DNA from: Triticum aestivum
Lineage: Eukaryota; Streptophyta; Magnoliopsida; Poales; Poaceae
Length of the DNA: 64,000 nucleotides
Direction of reading: 5' to 3'
Assembly: GCF_018294505.1 (NCBI RefSeq)
Contig: NC_057804.1
Coordinates: forward strand, 255,262,989-255,326,988
Shown piece after piece: positions 1 through 10,854 of this stretch; the stretch's first letter is position 1; the number at the start of each line of letters is the position of its first letter. The position numbers and the translations under genes are program-made. Below the pieces are notes generated by a model, which saw nothing but the letters and a program-made list of their open reading frames with translations, was not told the origin of the DNA and searched no databases.

Positions 1-937
1 AGTAAAGAAGATTAGTAATAGTTGTTTAATCGCGATGCGGACTCGATTTAGTTATCGATGTCTTTGAGTGTTTAATAACTCAAAGCTTGTGAAAAGATTG
101 GAATCAGTGAGAATGTAGTGCTTGATGAAGAACTCATAAGAAGTTATGCAGTTCCGTGATAATCTCGAGATACAAAGGGGGTAATACTCGACTACAAATC
201 AAAGTAGAGGTTGGACTGGGGTATTGCTCTGCGGAAGACAAGTGCTTAAACTTGCCCGGGAAATGGGATCAAAGAAGAACATATGGTCGGAACCACGATT
301 GCAAAGGATCAATTCACCGATACCAAAGGATATTATTTGAAGGAAATAGTTATTATTACAAGAAGCTTCCATGATAGGATCTACATCGTGTCCATGGGCA
401 TGAACACAAAGGTTCAAGGTCCACTCCCACTTCCTCAATGCATAACCTTCCATTCACCTCTCGTATTTCTAAAATGACATTAGTTGTTGAAAGTTTTACC
501 TGGTGTAATACCAGATAAGTATGACCCATGAAATCTTTCGGGTTTGCTCAGATTAGGGAAGGCATTGGTCCAACCCATCGGATATCTTAGGAACATATAC
601 TACAAAGTACAGAAGTAAATAACTCAAGCTCGAAAGCAGAGCATCGTTGGCCATATGAGAGAATAGTATTTTGCAATGGCATTACGTATCAGGGAAAGAA
701 CTCCCAAAGTGATTGAACATGAAGGACGATGTCAAATAAAATCTAACAAAGGATTCGATGGTCCTCAAGAGATCTGATGTGAGTATCGGTACTCATCCAG
801 AGGAAGAAAGAATGCAAGGAGATCAGATTATAGAAACAACTGACTAATTCAAGGCTCAACTGTAAAGGAATTTATGATTTCCAAATTAAGGGATCAAAAG
901 CAAACGTTCTGATCGAAAATAAATAAGTTGAATAGAC

Positions 938-1396
938 TTAGAAGCACAACCGATCAAGGCATTGATTGGTCAAGAACCAGCTCATATCCAAATGATGTCT
1001 GAGTCGGAAGGATAATTCCTGAGGATTGCGAGCATCCGCAGCATATTGAATCGACGAACTCAAGATGATAGTGACAAAGGATGCCAATAAGATTACTAGA
1101 CATATGGGATTAACCTTAATGTAATCAAGCAAGAATTTCAAGAGCAATAGGCTGCTGAGGATTTTCGAAAGATCGAATGGTATTACGAAGATTGGCGACA
1201 TACATGAATCAAGTGGGGATGAGTGGATACTCGGTAAGTGCGAGAAATTATCCGTAGGGGTATTCATGTGGCAAAGAACTGCAAGGCAGTAGGCACAAAG
1301 TATTCTCGGAACAATAGAGAGAATTTCGAGGTATCTTATAATAACAAGATCAACGGGGGATAATTGTATGAATGGCAAGTGTATGTGGTTATCCAT
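938..1396 (-). CDS. Hydrophobic ORF in LARD-A internal domain, unknown function
   Basis: This 152-codon frame starts MDNHIHLPF and lies about 360 bases inside the primer binding site. It is homologous and collinear with the 117-codon frame at 7332-7685 of LARD-B (MDKYIHLTF); both share PVDLVI, EILSI and CHMNTP blocks and the same start. The predicted protein is rich in Leu, Ile and Cys and could hold membrane-like segments, but the pyrimidine-rich strand by itself favours such codons. I recognise no domain. It may be no more than a chance open frame kept open by common ancestry; the LARD-B copy is shorter because its frame closes earlier. Confidence 0.2.
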   Translation of the reverse strand: MDNHIHLPFIQLSPVDLVIIRYLEILSIVPRILCAYCLAVLCHMNTPTDNFSHLPSIHSSPLDSCMSPIFVIPFDLSKILSSLLLLKFLLDYIKVNPICLVILLASFVTIILSSSIQYAADARNPQELSFRLRHHLDMSWFLTNQCLDRLCF

Positions 1397-1743
1397 AAAG
1401 GTTTATCGATGGATGGGAATTGCAAAAGAGATGGCACAAAGTCTCGAGAGAACATCATAGAGTATCCTCGAAATCTTCTGGTGCAGCAGACGATCATCGG
1501 TAATAAGGTGCTCTCCGATTGAAAGTGATCACGAAATCCTAATGTTAGATTTAGTAAAATTCATTTAACCCGAATAGAAGAGAGGTCGGAGTCCCAGAGT
1601 ATAGACAAGGAATAAAAGATCCTAATACCACCCAAGGGCGACGTGGGCCCATGGGCCGCACAACCATGTTAGTAAAACAGTTTTCATCGACTAGATCCAA
1701 CTTCAGCCAAGGAGTGTGGAAGGGGGATTCCTACAGGCAGTCG

Positions 1744-1755
1744 GCTCTGATACCA
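1744..1755 (-). other. Primer binding site of LARD-A (initiator Met tRNA type)
   Basis: The minus strand reads TGGTATCAGAGC three bases inside the LTR end at 1759. This matches the 3' end of plant initiator methionine tRNA, the usual primer of many Gypsy and Copia elements. It fixes the orientation of LARD-A and shows that the split LTR is the 5' one. Confidence 0.85.
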
Positions 1756-1758
1756 ACT

Positions 1759-3321
1759 TGTGACGCCCCCGATTCAATCGTATACTAATCATGCACGCAA
1801 ACGTGTACGATCAAGATCAGGGACTCACGGGAAGATATCACAACACAACTCAAAAATTAAAATAAGTCATACAAGCATCATATTACAAGCCAGGGGGCCT
1901 CGAGGGCTCGAATACAAGTGCTCGAACATAAACGAGTCAGCGGAAGCAACAATATCTGAGTACAGACATAAGTTAAACAAGTTGCCATAAGATGGCTTGC
2001 ACAAACTAGGATACAGATCGAAAGAGGCGCAAGCCTCCTGCCTGGGATCCTCCTAAACTACTCCTGGTCGTCGTCAGCGGCCTGCATGTAGTAGTAGGCA
2101 CCTCCAGTGTAGTAGGAGTCGTCGTCGACGGTGGCGTCTGGCTCCTGGGCTCCAACGTCTGGTTGCGGCATCCGGAAAAAAGAGGAAAAAGGGGGAAAAG
2201 ATTGAGCAAAGCAACTGTGAGTACTCATCCAAAGTACTCGCAAGCAAGGATCTACACTACATATGCATGGGTATATGGGTAAAGAGGCAATATCGATGGA
2301 CTGAACTGCAGGATGCCAGAATAAGAGGGGGATAGCTAGTCCTATCGAAGACTACGCTTCTGGCAGCCTCCATCTTGCAGCATGTAGAAGAGAGTAGATC
2401 GAAGTTCTCCAAGTAGCAGCGCATAGCATAATCCTACCCGGCGATCCTTCCCTCGTCGCCCTGTGGAAAAGCGATCACCGGGTTGTCTCTGGAACTTGTC
2501 TGGGTGTGTTTTATTAAGTATCCGATTCTAGTTGTCATAAGGTCAAGGTACAACTCCGGGTCGTCCTTTTACCGAAGGACACGACTATTCAAATAGATCA
2601 ACTTCCCTGCAGGGGTGCACCACATAACCCAACATGCTCGATCCCCTTTGGCCGAACACACTTTCCTGGGTCATGCCCGGCCTCGGAAGATCAACACGTC
2701 GCAGCCCTACCTAGGCACAACAGAGAGGTCAACACGCCGGTCTAAATCCTATGCGCGCAGGGGTCTGGGCCCATCGTCCATTGCACACCTGCACGTTGCG
2801 AACGCGGCTAGTGAGCAGACCTAGCAACCTCCATTACAAAGGAAGTTGCGTTACATGGTCCAACCCGGTGCGCGCTGCTCAGTCGCTGACGTCAAAAAGG
2901 CTTCGGCTGATACCACGACGTCGAGTGCCCATAACTGTTCCCGCGTAGTTGGTTAGTGCGTATAGGCTAGTGGCCAAACTCAGATCAAATACCAAGATCT
3001 CGTTAAGCGTGTTATTTTGAAGTAACCGCAGACGCCGACCAGGGCCAGGCCCACCTCTTGCCTAGGTGGTCTCAACCTGCCCTGTCGCTCCGCCACAAAG
3101 TAACAGTCGGGGGCCGTCTGGAACCCAGACCCACCTCTACCGGGATGGAGCCACCTGTCCTTTCAGCCCCCATATCCGAATCACTTGCGGATACTCAACA
3201 AGCTGACCCGACTTTAGTCACCATCTGTATAGTATGTATATATGTATAGTATATACCCATGATCACCTCCCAAGTGATCACGACCCGATAGTATAGCAAG
3301 GCAGACTGACAAGAATGTAGG
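1759..3321 (-). repeat. LARD-A 5' LTR, 3' portion
   Basis: The reverse complement matches the 3' part of the LARD-B LTRs, about 5448-6966 and 12981-14499. It ends at the target site of LARD-B (GTAGG, 3317-3321). The rest of this LTR resumes at 14505. It carries a diverged copy of the acidic ORF exon seen in LARD-B (2058-2170 on the minus strand) and a TGATCAC palindrome pair at 3260-3281. Confidence 0.9.
3317..3321. repeat. Target site duplication of LARD-B (GTAGG)
   Basis: GTAGG at 3317-3321 is repeated at 14500-14504, directly flanking the two LTR tips. A 5-bp duplication is what Gypsy-type integrases make. It shows that the insertion is intact and that both flanks belong to one LTR (LARD-A). 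Confidence 0.95.
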
Positions 3322-3646
3322 TGTGACGCCCGGATAATCAAGCTACAGTAACCTCTGCTAATGAGGCCACGTCACCACTCTTACTGTTGTAAATATCACG
3401 ATGATTCAATCCCGTTCGAATTCAAAATTTAAAATCAAGTCAAACGGTAAAGTTTTCAAACATTAAAATTAAAATGTTCTAGAGGTGGCAGATAATGCTA
3501 AGGTAATTATGGTGGAGGATCACATTTTTAAAAAAATAATTAAAAGCACTAAACTAAATAATACAGTGGCTTAAACAAATAATTAAATGCATTTTATAAA
3601 ACATTAAACTATTTTTTTAGGTATGAGAAATTCATGTGGCAATAGA

Positions 3647-3660
3647 GTATTTATAAATAC
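3647..3660 (+). promoter_or_regulatory. TATA-like box in LARD-B 5' LTR
   Basis: GTATTTATAAATAC is a self-complementary AT-rich motif containing TTTATAAATA. It lies about 120 bases before the GC-rich tract with the AAACCCTAG leader-like sequence near 3850. It is repeated in the 3' LTR at 11179-11192. A promoter role is inferred from sequence and position only. Confidence 0.35.
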
Positions 3661-3779
3661 TAATTTAGGGGCTAGTGGTATACTTAATAAAACTAAAATA
3701 AATAGAAACTAAGTTAGAAAGGAAAAATAAATAAAAGGAAAAAGCTCAAAACAAAAAGAACACAAAAAACAGACACCCC

Positions 3780-4580
3780 CCAACTGGGCCAGACGGCCCA
3801 GCTGGCCGACCCACTTGGCCCAGCCGGCCCCTCCCTCTGGCCTATAGGGCAAACCCTAGGCCGCCCCGATTCCCCACGCCCCACTCACCCACTCCCCCCC
3901 CCGCACGACGCCACTCGCCCCGATCCCCTCCTCCCGCTCCCTCGCTTGATCTGACGCGCGCCCGCGGCCAAGGTGCCCGACCCCGCTGCCTCTCCCCGGC
4001 GACCGCGCCTTCCCACCCCACGACACCGGCGCCCACCCCGGCGACGCCGGACTCCGTCAACGCCGACGCCTCGTCGCCCTCGCGCCGAACTGCCTCGACG
4101 TCGCGTCGTTGCCGCTCGCCGTCACCTTGTCGGCGTCGCCTTCCTGCCTCTCCCCCGACCGGCTGCCCCGAGCACGCCTTTGCACATCTACAGGGCCCTG
4201 TGAGCCCTCACCCCCTTCCTCTCCCCCTCCCGTCGCCGTAGGACGCCACCACCTATGCGCCTGAGACTCTCCGTCCGCTTCCGCGCATGTGGCCTCGCCT
4301 GTCGTCCTCACCCCGCTCGCGCTGTTCGCCACCGCGGCCCGCGCCTGCGCCCCAGGCCTCGTCTTCGGCCACCTCCCCGCCCGCGCTACCCAACGCGCCC
4401 CGCCGCGCCGGCTTTCATCACCGGAAACGGCCGGCCGGCGAGCCCCGCCGTGGCCACTGCCTCGCCCCCTGCGTGATGTGCGCCTGGGTGCGCCCCGCCC
4501 CAGCGCCCGTTAGCGCACCCGCTCCAGTGGCTAGATGGGCCACTAACAGCGGGCCCCACAGCCCCTTCCTTTTTACAAAA
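3780..4580 (+). other. GC-rich, CpG-rich leader tract in LARD-B LTR
   Basis: This roughly 800-base tract of C-rich, CpG-rich sequence contrasts sharply with the AT-rich flanks. It is repeated at about 11312-12112. Several overlapping Pro/Arg/Ala-rich open frames (for example 3973-4203 and 4287-4586) are products of base composition, and I do not call them genes. It resembles the 5' leader of a GC-rich grass transcript, and the LARD-C LTRs have a comparable tract (about 34290-35070 and 42130-43090). Confidence 0.5.
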
Positions 4581-5178
4581 AAATAGGTGTTAAAAAAGAT
4601 GAATACAAATAATAGTAAAAATAATAATTAATTAATTAAGATAATTAATTAACTTAGTTAATCCTATTAGTTAATCTAATTAACACTGTTAATTAGCCTT
4701 AATTACTTGATTAGGTAGACAGTCAATGACAGTTGGGCCCACTGCCTTGTTTGACCGGTCAACGGTCAACGCTGACCGCTGATGTAATGATGACGCAATA
4801 AACGTTTTCAAATTAAATTAATTTCTGATAAATCTAAAAATGATTAAATCTTTTAAAATTAATATAAAATAAACCGTAGCTCAGATGGAAAAACTTTGTA
4901 CATGAAAGTTGCTCAGAACGACGAGACGAACCCGGATACGCAGTCCGTTCGTCCGCCGCACACCCCTAACCTATCGAACCCGCAACTTTCCCCCTCCGGC
5001 TCCTCTGCCCGAAAACACGAAACACCGGGGATATTTTCCCGGATGTTTCCCCCCTTAACCGGCATCACCTCATACCACGTTAGGGCCCGCCTAGCATCGT
5101 TACTTGTCTTGTCATGCATTGATATGCATCTGTTTACATGGTATTCATTGTTTCTTCCCTCCCTTTTCTCTCCGGTAG

Positions 5179-6668
5179 ACTACGAGACCGACGCTGCTGC
5201 TGACCAGTTCGACTACGGAGTTGACGACCCCTCTCTCTTGCCAGAGCAACCAGGCAAGCCCCCCCTTTGATCACCAGATATCGCCTACTTTTCTCTATAC
5301 TGCTTGCATTAGAGTAGTGTAGCATGTTACTGCTTTCCGTTAATCCTATTCTGATGCATAGCCTGTCATTGCTGCTACAGTCATTGATACCTTACCCGCA
5401 ATCCTAAATGCTTAGTATAGGATGCTAGTTTTCCATCAGTGACCCTACACTCTTGTCCGTCTGCCATGCTATACTACTGGGCTGTGATCACTTCGGGAGG
5501 TGATCACGGGCATATACTATATATTTTACACTGTTACATTACTGGTGATACTGTTTGGAGATGGGGGCTGAAGGGGCAGGTGGCTCCATCCAGGTAGTGG
5601 TGGGCCTGAGTTCCCGACGGCCCCCGACTGTTACTTTGTGGCGGAGCGACAGGGCAGGTTGAGACCACCTAGGAGACAGGTGGGCCTGGCCTTGTTCGGC
5701 ATTCGCGGATACTTAACACGCTTAACGAGATCTTGGTATTTGATCTGAGTTGGCTACGAGCCTATACGCACTAACCATCTACGCGGGAGTAGTTATGGGT
5801 ATCCCGACGTCGTGGTATCAGCCGAAGCACTTCAGACGTCAGCGATGGAGCGGCGCGCGCCGAATTGGACTGGAACGCCACTAGGCTAGGTCTGCTTTCG
5901 GCCGCCCACGCAACGTGCAGGTGTGCTCAGGGCGATGGGCCCAGACCCCTGCGCGCTTAGGTTTAGACCGGCGTGCTGGCCTCTCTGTTTTGCCTAGGTG
6001 GGGCTGCGACGTGTTGATCTTTCGCGGCTGGGCATGACCCAGGAAAGTGTGTCCGGCCAAATGGGATCAAGCGTGTTGGGTTATGTGGTGCACCCCTGCA
6101 GGGAAGTTAATCTATTCGAATAGCCGTGATCTTCGGTAACAGGACGACTTGGAGTTGTACCTTGACCTTATGACAACTAGAACCGGATACTTAATAAAAC
6201 ACACCCTTCCAAGTTCCACAGACAACCCGGTGATCGCTTTTCCGCAGGGCGACGAGGAGAGGATTGCCGGGTAGGATTATGCTATGCGATGCTACTGGAG
6301 ATGCTGCTTGGAGATGCTACTTGGAGGACTACAATCTACTCTCTTCTATATGCTGCAAGACGGAGGCTACCAGAAGCGTAGTCTTCGACAGGATTAGCTA
6401 TCCCCCTCTTATTCTGGCATTCTGCAGTTCAGTCCACCGATATGGCCTCCCTACACATATACCCATGCATATGTAGTGTAGTTCCTTGCTTGCGAGTACT
6501 TTGGATGAGTACTCACAGTTGCTTTTCTCCCTCTTTTCCCCTTTCCCTTCTACCTGGTTGTCGCAACCAGATGCTGGAGGCCTGGAGCCAGACGCCACCG
6601 TCGACGACGTCTACTACCCTGGAGGTGCCTACTACTACGTGCGGGCCGCTGACGACGTCCAGGAGTAG
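5179..6668 (+). CDS. Candidate two-exon acidic C-terminal ORF inside the LARD-B 5' LTR
   Basis: Exon alpha is 5179-5253: it follows a pyrimidine tract ending CCGGTAG and encodes an acidic stretch beginning YETDAAADQFDYGVDD. It ends CAACCAG followed by GCAAGC, which resembles a GC-type splice donor. Exon beta is 6571-6668: it follows CGCAACCAG and encodes DAGGLEPDATVDDVYYPGG and a short acidic tail before TAG at 6666-6668. Joining the two keeps the frame (exon alpha ends one base into a codon, exon beta supplies two). The implied intron is 1317 nt. Only the 3' end of the gene is proposed; the start codon and upstream exons are not identified. It could also be unspliced LTR sequence that is open by chance. 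No known domain is recognised. Confidence 0.3.
5484..5507 (+). repeat. Paired GTGATCAC palindromes in LARD LTR
   Basis: Two copies of the self-complementary octamer GTGATCAC are separated by 8 bases (TTCGGGAG). The pair is repeated in the 3' LTR at 13017-13040. In LARD-A (3260-3281) it is kept on the other strand, with one flanking base changed. This could be a dimeric factor site or a small hairpin. Confidence 0.55.
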
Positions 6669-6969
6669 TTAGGAGGATCCCAGGCAGGAGGCCTGCGCCT
6701 CTTTCGATCTGTATCCCAGTTTGTGCTAGCCTTCTTAAGGCAAACTTGTTTAACTTATGTCTGTACTCAGATATTGTTGCTTCCGCTGACTCGTCTATGA
6801 TCGAGCACTTGTATTCGAGCCCTCGAGGCCCCTGGCTTGTATTATGATGCTTGTATGACTTATTTATGTTTTAGAGTTGTGTTGTGATATCTTCCCGTGA
6901 GTCCCTGATCTTGATCGTACACATTTGCGTGCATGATTAGTGTATGATTAAATCGGGGGCGTCACAAGT

Positions 6970-6981
6970 TGGTATCAGAGC
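6970..6981 (+). other. Primer binding site of LARD-B (initiator Met tRNA type)
   Basis: TGGTATCAGAGC begins three bases after the LTR end at 6966. It matches the 3' end of initiator methionine tRNA and would prime minus-strand DNA synthesis. Confidence 0.92.
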
Positions 6982-7274
6982 CGACTGCCTGTAGGAATCC
7001 CCCTTCCACACTCCTTGGCCGAAGTCGAGTCTAGACATTGCAAAACTTTTACTAACTTGGCTGTGTGCCTTACGGGCCCACGTCGCCATCGGGTGGTACT
7101 AGGATCTTTTACTCCTCGACCTTTACTCTGGGACTCTGAACTCTCTTCTACTCGGGTTAAACGATTTTTACTAAAATCTGACTTTAGGTTCTCGAAAATA
7201 CTTTCTCTCGGAGAGCCCCTTCAGTCCAGGTGATCGCCGACTGCACCAGAAGATTTCGAAGTTACTCGCCGAAA

Positions 7275-7560
7275 CTCTTTTGAGACTTTGTGCCCGTCGC
7301 TTTTGCAATTCCTTACCATTGAAATATCCCTATGGATAAATACATACACTTGACGTTCTTACTTTTATTCCCAGTTGATCTTGTTATTACAAGATACCCC
7401 GAAATTCTCTCTATTGATCCGAGAATATCTTGTGCCTACTGTCTTGCAATTCCTTGTCACATGAATACCCCTATGGATAATTCTCGCACTTGTCGAGTAT
7501 CCGCTTATCCCCAGTTGTTCATGTGTTACACAAAAGTCTTCGAAATACCACCCGATATTC
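7275..7560 (+). repeat. Diverged tandem duplication in LARD-B internal domain
   Basis: Two adjacent units of about 130-140 bases share blocks such as TTGCAATTCCTT followed by ATCCCTATGGATAA or ACCCCTATGGATAA (near 7301-7340 and 7444-7480) and a CCCAGTTG block (near 7370 and 7510). LARD-A has a related region around 1200-1430. Unit boundaries are approximate. Confidence 0.4.
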
Positions 7561-7685
7561 CGAAAATCCTCAGCAACCTATTGCTCCTGAAATTCTTGCT
7601 TGCTTGCATTATGGTTAATCCCATAAGTATAGTAATCTTATTGGCAACCTTTGTCAATATCATTTTGAGTCCGTTGATTCAATAG
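7332..7685 (+). CDS. Hydrophobic ORF in LARD-B internal domain, unknown function
   Basis: This 117-codon frame begins MDKYIHLTF. It is collinear with the 152-codon frame in LARD-A (938-1396, minus): same start position relative to the primer site and shared PVDLVI, EILSI and CHMNTP blocks. The product would be rich in Leu, Ile and Cys. It overlaps the diverged tandem duplication. No domain is recognised and no promoter or start context supports translation. It may be chance openness in pyrimidine-rich sequence. Confidence 0.2.
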   Translation: MDKYIHLTFLLLFPVDLVITRYPEILSIDPRISCAYCLAIPCHMNTPMDNSRTCRVSAYPQLFMCYTKVFEIPPDIPKILSNLLLLKFLLACIMVNPISIVILLATFVNIILSPLIQ

Positions 7686-10600
7686 GTTGCGAATGCTCAC
7701 AATCCTCACTCAGATCATAGAATTCATCCTGCCGGCTCAGATGTCATTTAAAACGTGAGCTGGTCCTCGGCCAATCAGATTGCCATCGATGGTACCCCTA
7801 AGTCTATCCAACTTGTCCGTCCTTGATCGGAGCGTTTGCTCCTGATCCCTTCCAATGGAAATCATAATTCCTTTGTTATTTAAACGTTGAATTATTCAGA
7901 TGTTCTGTAAAACGATGCATTTGCATTCTTTCTTCCTCTGATTGGGTATCGATACTCACATCAGCTCCATTGTGGATCACCATATCCACTGTTGGATTAT
8001 TATCCGACGATGTCCTTCATAATTAATCACCTTGTGAGTTCTATCTCCGATACATAATGCCTTTGGTAATTTGTATCCTCTCCTTTTGCCAACCATGCTC
8101 TGCTTTCGAGCTGGTAATATTTACTCTCAAAGCTTGTGGTATATGTTTCCACGATACCCTGACGGGTTGAACCTATGCCTTCCTTAATTTGTGTGACCTC
8201 GAAATTTATGCGGGTTATACCCTGCTGACGCTTTGTCAGATAACTTTTCATCACTACAACTTCGAAAAGGGGAGGTAAATGTAAGGTTATACATTGAAGA
8301 ATGGGAGTCGACCTTGAACTTTGTGTTCATGCCCATGGACACGATGTAGAACTTATCATTAAAGCTTCTCTTAAATTAATTTTTCCCTTGGTATAAGTTC
8401 TTATATCTGGGATCCCGCCTTTTGCAATCGGGGTTTCGGCCATATGTTCTTCTTTGACCCCATTTCACGAGCAAGTTTAAGCACTTGTCTTCTGCAGAGC
8501 ATTACCCTAGTCCAACCACTACTATGATCTGTCATCGAGTATTACCCCCTCTGGTATCTCGAGATTATCACGGAACTACATAATTTCTTATGAGTTCTTC
8601 TTCAAGTATTATTTGACTTTCGCTGCATCATCATTTGACTTGATGTCATCGCCGACCGATTACATCTTCATGAAATCTCTCGACAAATGTGTCGTGGTCA
8701 TCAGCAACATCCTGAGCTCTTCCAAGATATATATCGAATTCTTGATGAGAAATAGCATCCTCGCCCCTCAATGGTTTGTGTTAACACTGACCACTTTATT
8801 GCCTTCCGTTCAACACAAACTTATTCGTGTTTTGTGTTATACCTTGAGATCCTTGCTATCCAGCATTTTTTCATCTTTACCTTGGAATTTTACCACCTTT
8901 TATGTCAAGAATGTCGTGGTAATTTTACCACCTCTTGAGAGTTCTTGATATAGTAATATCTTCCGCTTTTTGCGTTCTTTTCTTGGTCTCCGTGTTGTTT
9001 CTAACCAGAATACCGACAAATGGTCTGTGATGTGTAAATTCTAAACTTCTAGCAACCCTATTGCTTTGAATTTATTGGTTACAGTTTCGTTCTAAATCTA
9101 TTGCTTATTGAATCATCATTCGAACATTGATCGTGCTACCTAGTCCAGATTCCTGGGTGCACCCTTCCATCATTGTTCAGTTGTGTATGTTTCCCTCGAG
9201 CATACACCATTATATCTTTTGATCCGACAAATGATATTCCTTGTTCACATAATTGTGGAAATCAATCCTTTGGAAATCTCGATGATTTGTTGCTGAGCCT
9301 ATCAGCCACCTCCTCATCCTCTCCTTGGTTTACTGATGAACTCTTGTTTCAGAGCTCACTTCCATAGATCATTTCTGAGAACCTCACAATGTCATCTCAT
9401 CAAATTGTGTTGCACCTTTTCTTCTCAGGCATCCTGAGTCTGAGGTATCCTGACACCAATCAAATCTGAATCTCGGTCAGATATGATGGTTGGGACATAT
9501 TTCCAAGAGTTATAACGTTGGTCTTTATATGACCCGGTGAGGCGGTGTCATACCTAGCCCACCTAGCCGGAGGCCCTATTGTTATAGTTCCCTTTTAGCA
9601 ATGTTATCCATTCTTCCATGAGGAAACTGTAAGACTTATTCCATAAGTTGTTCCTGATGGGTCCTTTGTGTATCCAAGGTCTGACCTTGCTTGAAGGCCA
9701 TGTCAATGCTATCTCGAAGCATGTCACTGGTACTTCAATTTTCAACAAGAACATTTGAAGCCCAATGCTAAATGTTTTCTGCTCAATTATCCAAACACCG
9801 TTGTATGGGTAATGTCATGAAATTCCTCTCCCCTTACCTAAAAGGGTTTTCTACGTTATATCCCGTCGTGGATATCATGCTCTGCTTATCCTTGGGAAGG
9901 ATATACCCCTGGAATATGTGTTTCAACACATTTTCCTTTCCATTGTTCTGTTTAATCTGATAATCATATTTTCCTTTCCATTGGTTTGTTTGACTTTTCT
10001 TGTGATCTATATAAACTAAGCAGTAATAATTCACTGCTTATGTAAACACCTCGTTGTACAATTCTGTCAGTAAGACCCTGTTACTTTTGTTGATGACATT
10101 CCGGTAACCACCGATGGACGAGAACTTCGCCTACTGGTCCGCCTCGTTCAACGAGCAGGAAATGGTTCTCTTCGTCCCTCGCCCTTGGTATCGATGTTGT
10201 TGCCGACATATCTGACAGGCTACCCTTTGACACGCCTTACTATCATGACCGTGCAAAATGTCGCCCCCCTTCCTACTTTCAACCACATGGTGGGCCCATA
10301 ACCCACAGTTCCACAAAATCGAAATCTGACTCTCCTGTACACCCCCTGTTTCCAAAGTTATTCCTCCCGCGTGGACTTGTATGTAATTCATGAGCCACCT
10401 TCCGATGAGATCATCAATTCTGGCATCAGACACAATAATTATCCGTGGCTTTGAAACCATTTTCACCTTCTGTCTAGGCATTGAACGATTGCTTGGCTGC
10501 TTGAAACTTCTTATTGTACCTTCCAACTTCACTCCTGATGTGTTTTATTTGTTCAACTCGAGAGGTACTCATATGCTCCTTCATGGATTAATCCCAGATC

Positions 10601-10817
10601 ATTAACCTTATAACATTCTGTCGTTGCTGACCTGCCTCGTTACCTATTCGTAAATACGATGAAGATCCCGAAGAAAGGATGCCGACTTCATCATGATGTC
10701 CTAAAGCGGAGAAATGAAGACATCAATGTATTGGACCGATCTCTTCGAGAAGAGCAAGCCAGAATGAGAAGACCCGCTAGATTCGTTACCAAACCTTCCC
10801 CCCTTTCACTACCTCTT

Positions 10818-10854
10818 AAATCTCGGGACGAGATTTCTTGTAGTGGAGGAGAAT
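10818..10854 (+). other. Hairpin and polypurine tract before LARD-B 3' LTR
   Basis: AAATCTCG (10818-10825), loop GGA, CGAGATTT (10829-10836) form a perfect 8-bp stem. Exactly 18 bases separate the stem from the LTR at 10855. The purine tract GTGGAGGAGAA lies at about 10843-10853 and would prime plus-strand DNA synthesis. LARD-C has the same arrangement with different stem bases. Confidence 0.75.

Larger units (their letters stand above)
1..1758 (-). other. Internal domain of LARD-A (partial)
   Basis: The reverse complement of about 120-1758 aligns with about 6967-8610 of LARD-B, from the primer binding site inwards. The first roughly 120 bases diverge from the LARD-B copy. Apart from one open frame (938-1396) I see no recognisable coding domain. 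The sense (minus) strand is rich in C and T, as in LARD-B. Confidence 0.75.
3322..6966 (+). repeat. LARD-B 5' LTR
   Basis: It runs from TGTGACGCCCGG to GGGGGCGTCACA and is followed by the primer binding site. In order it holds an AT-rich U3-like part with a TATA-like box, a GC-rich tract (about 3780-4580), an AT-rich block with repeated TTAATTAA (about 4620-4710), a candidate two-exon acidic ORF (5179-6668) and a pair of GTGATCAC palindromes (5484-5507). Confidence 0.97.
6967..10854 (+). other. Non-coding internal domain of LARD-B
   Basis: This 3888-base domain lies between primer site and purine tract. I searched all frames for gag, protease, RT, RNase H and integrase motifs and saw none. 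The sense strand is strongly pyrimidine-rich in many stretches. One open frame (7332-7685) is shared with LARD-A. The first roughly 1640 bases are shared with LARD-A in reverse orientation. Confidence 0.85.
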
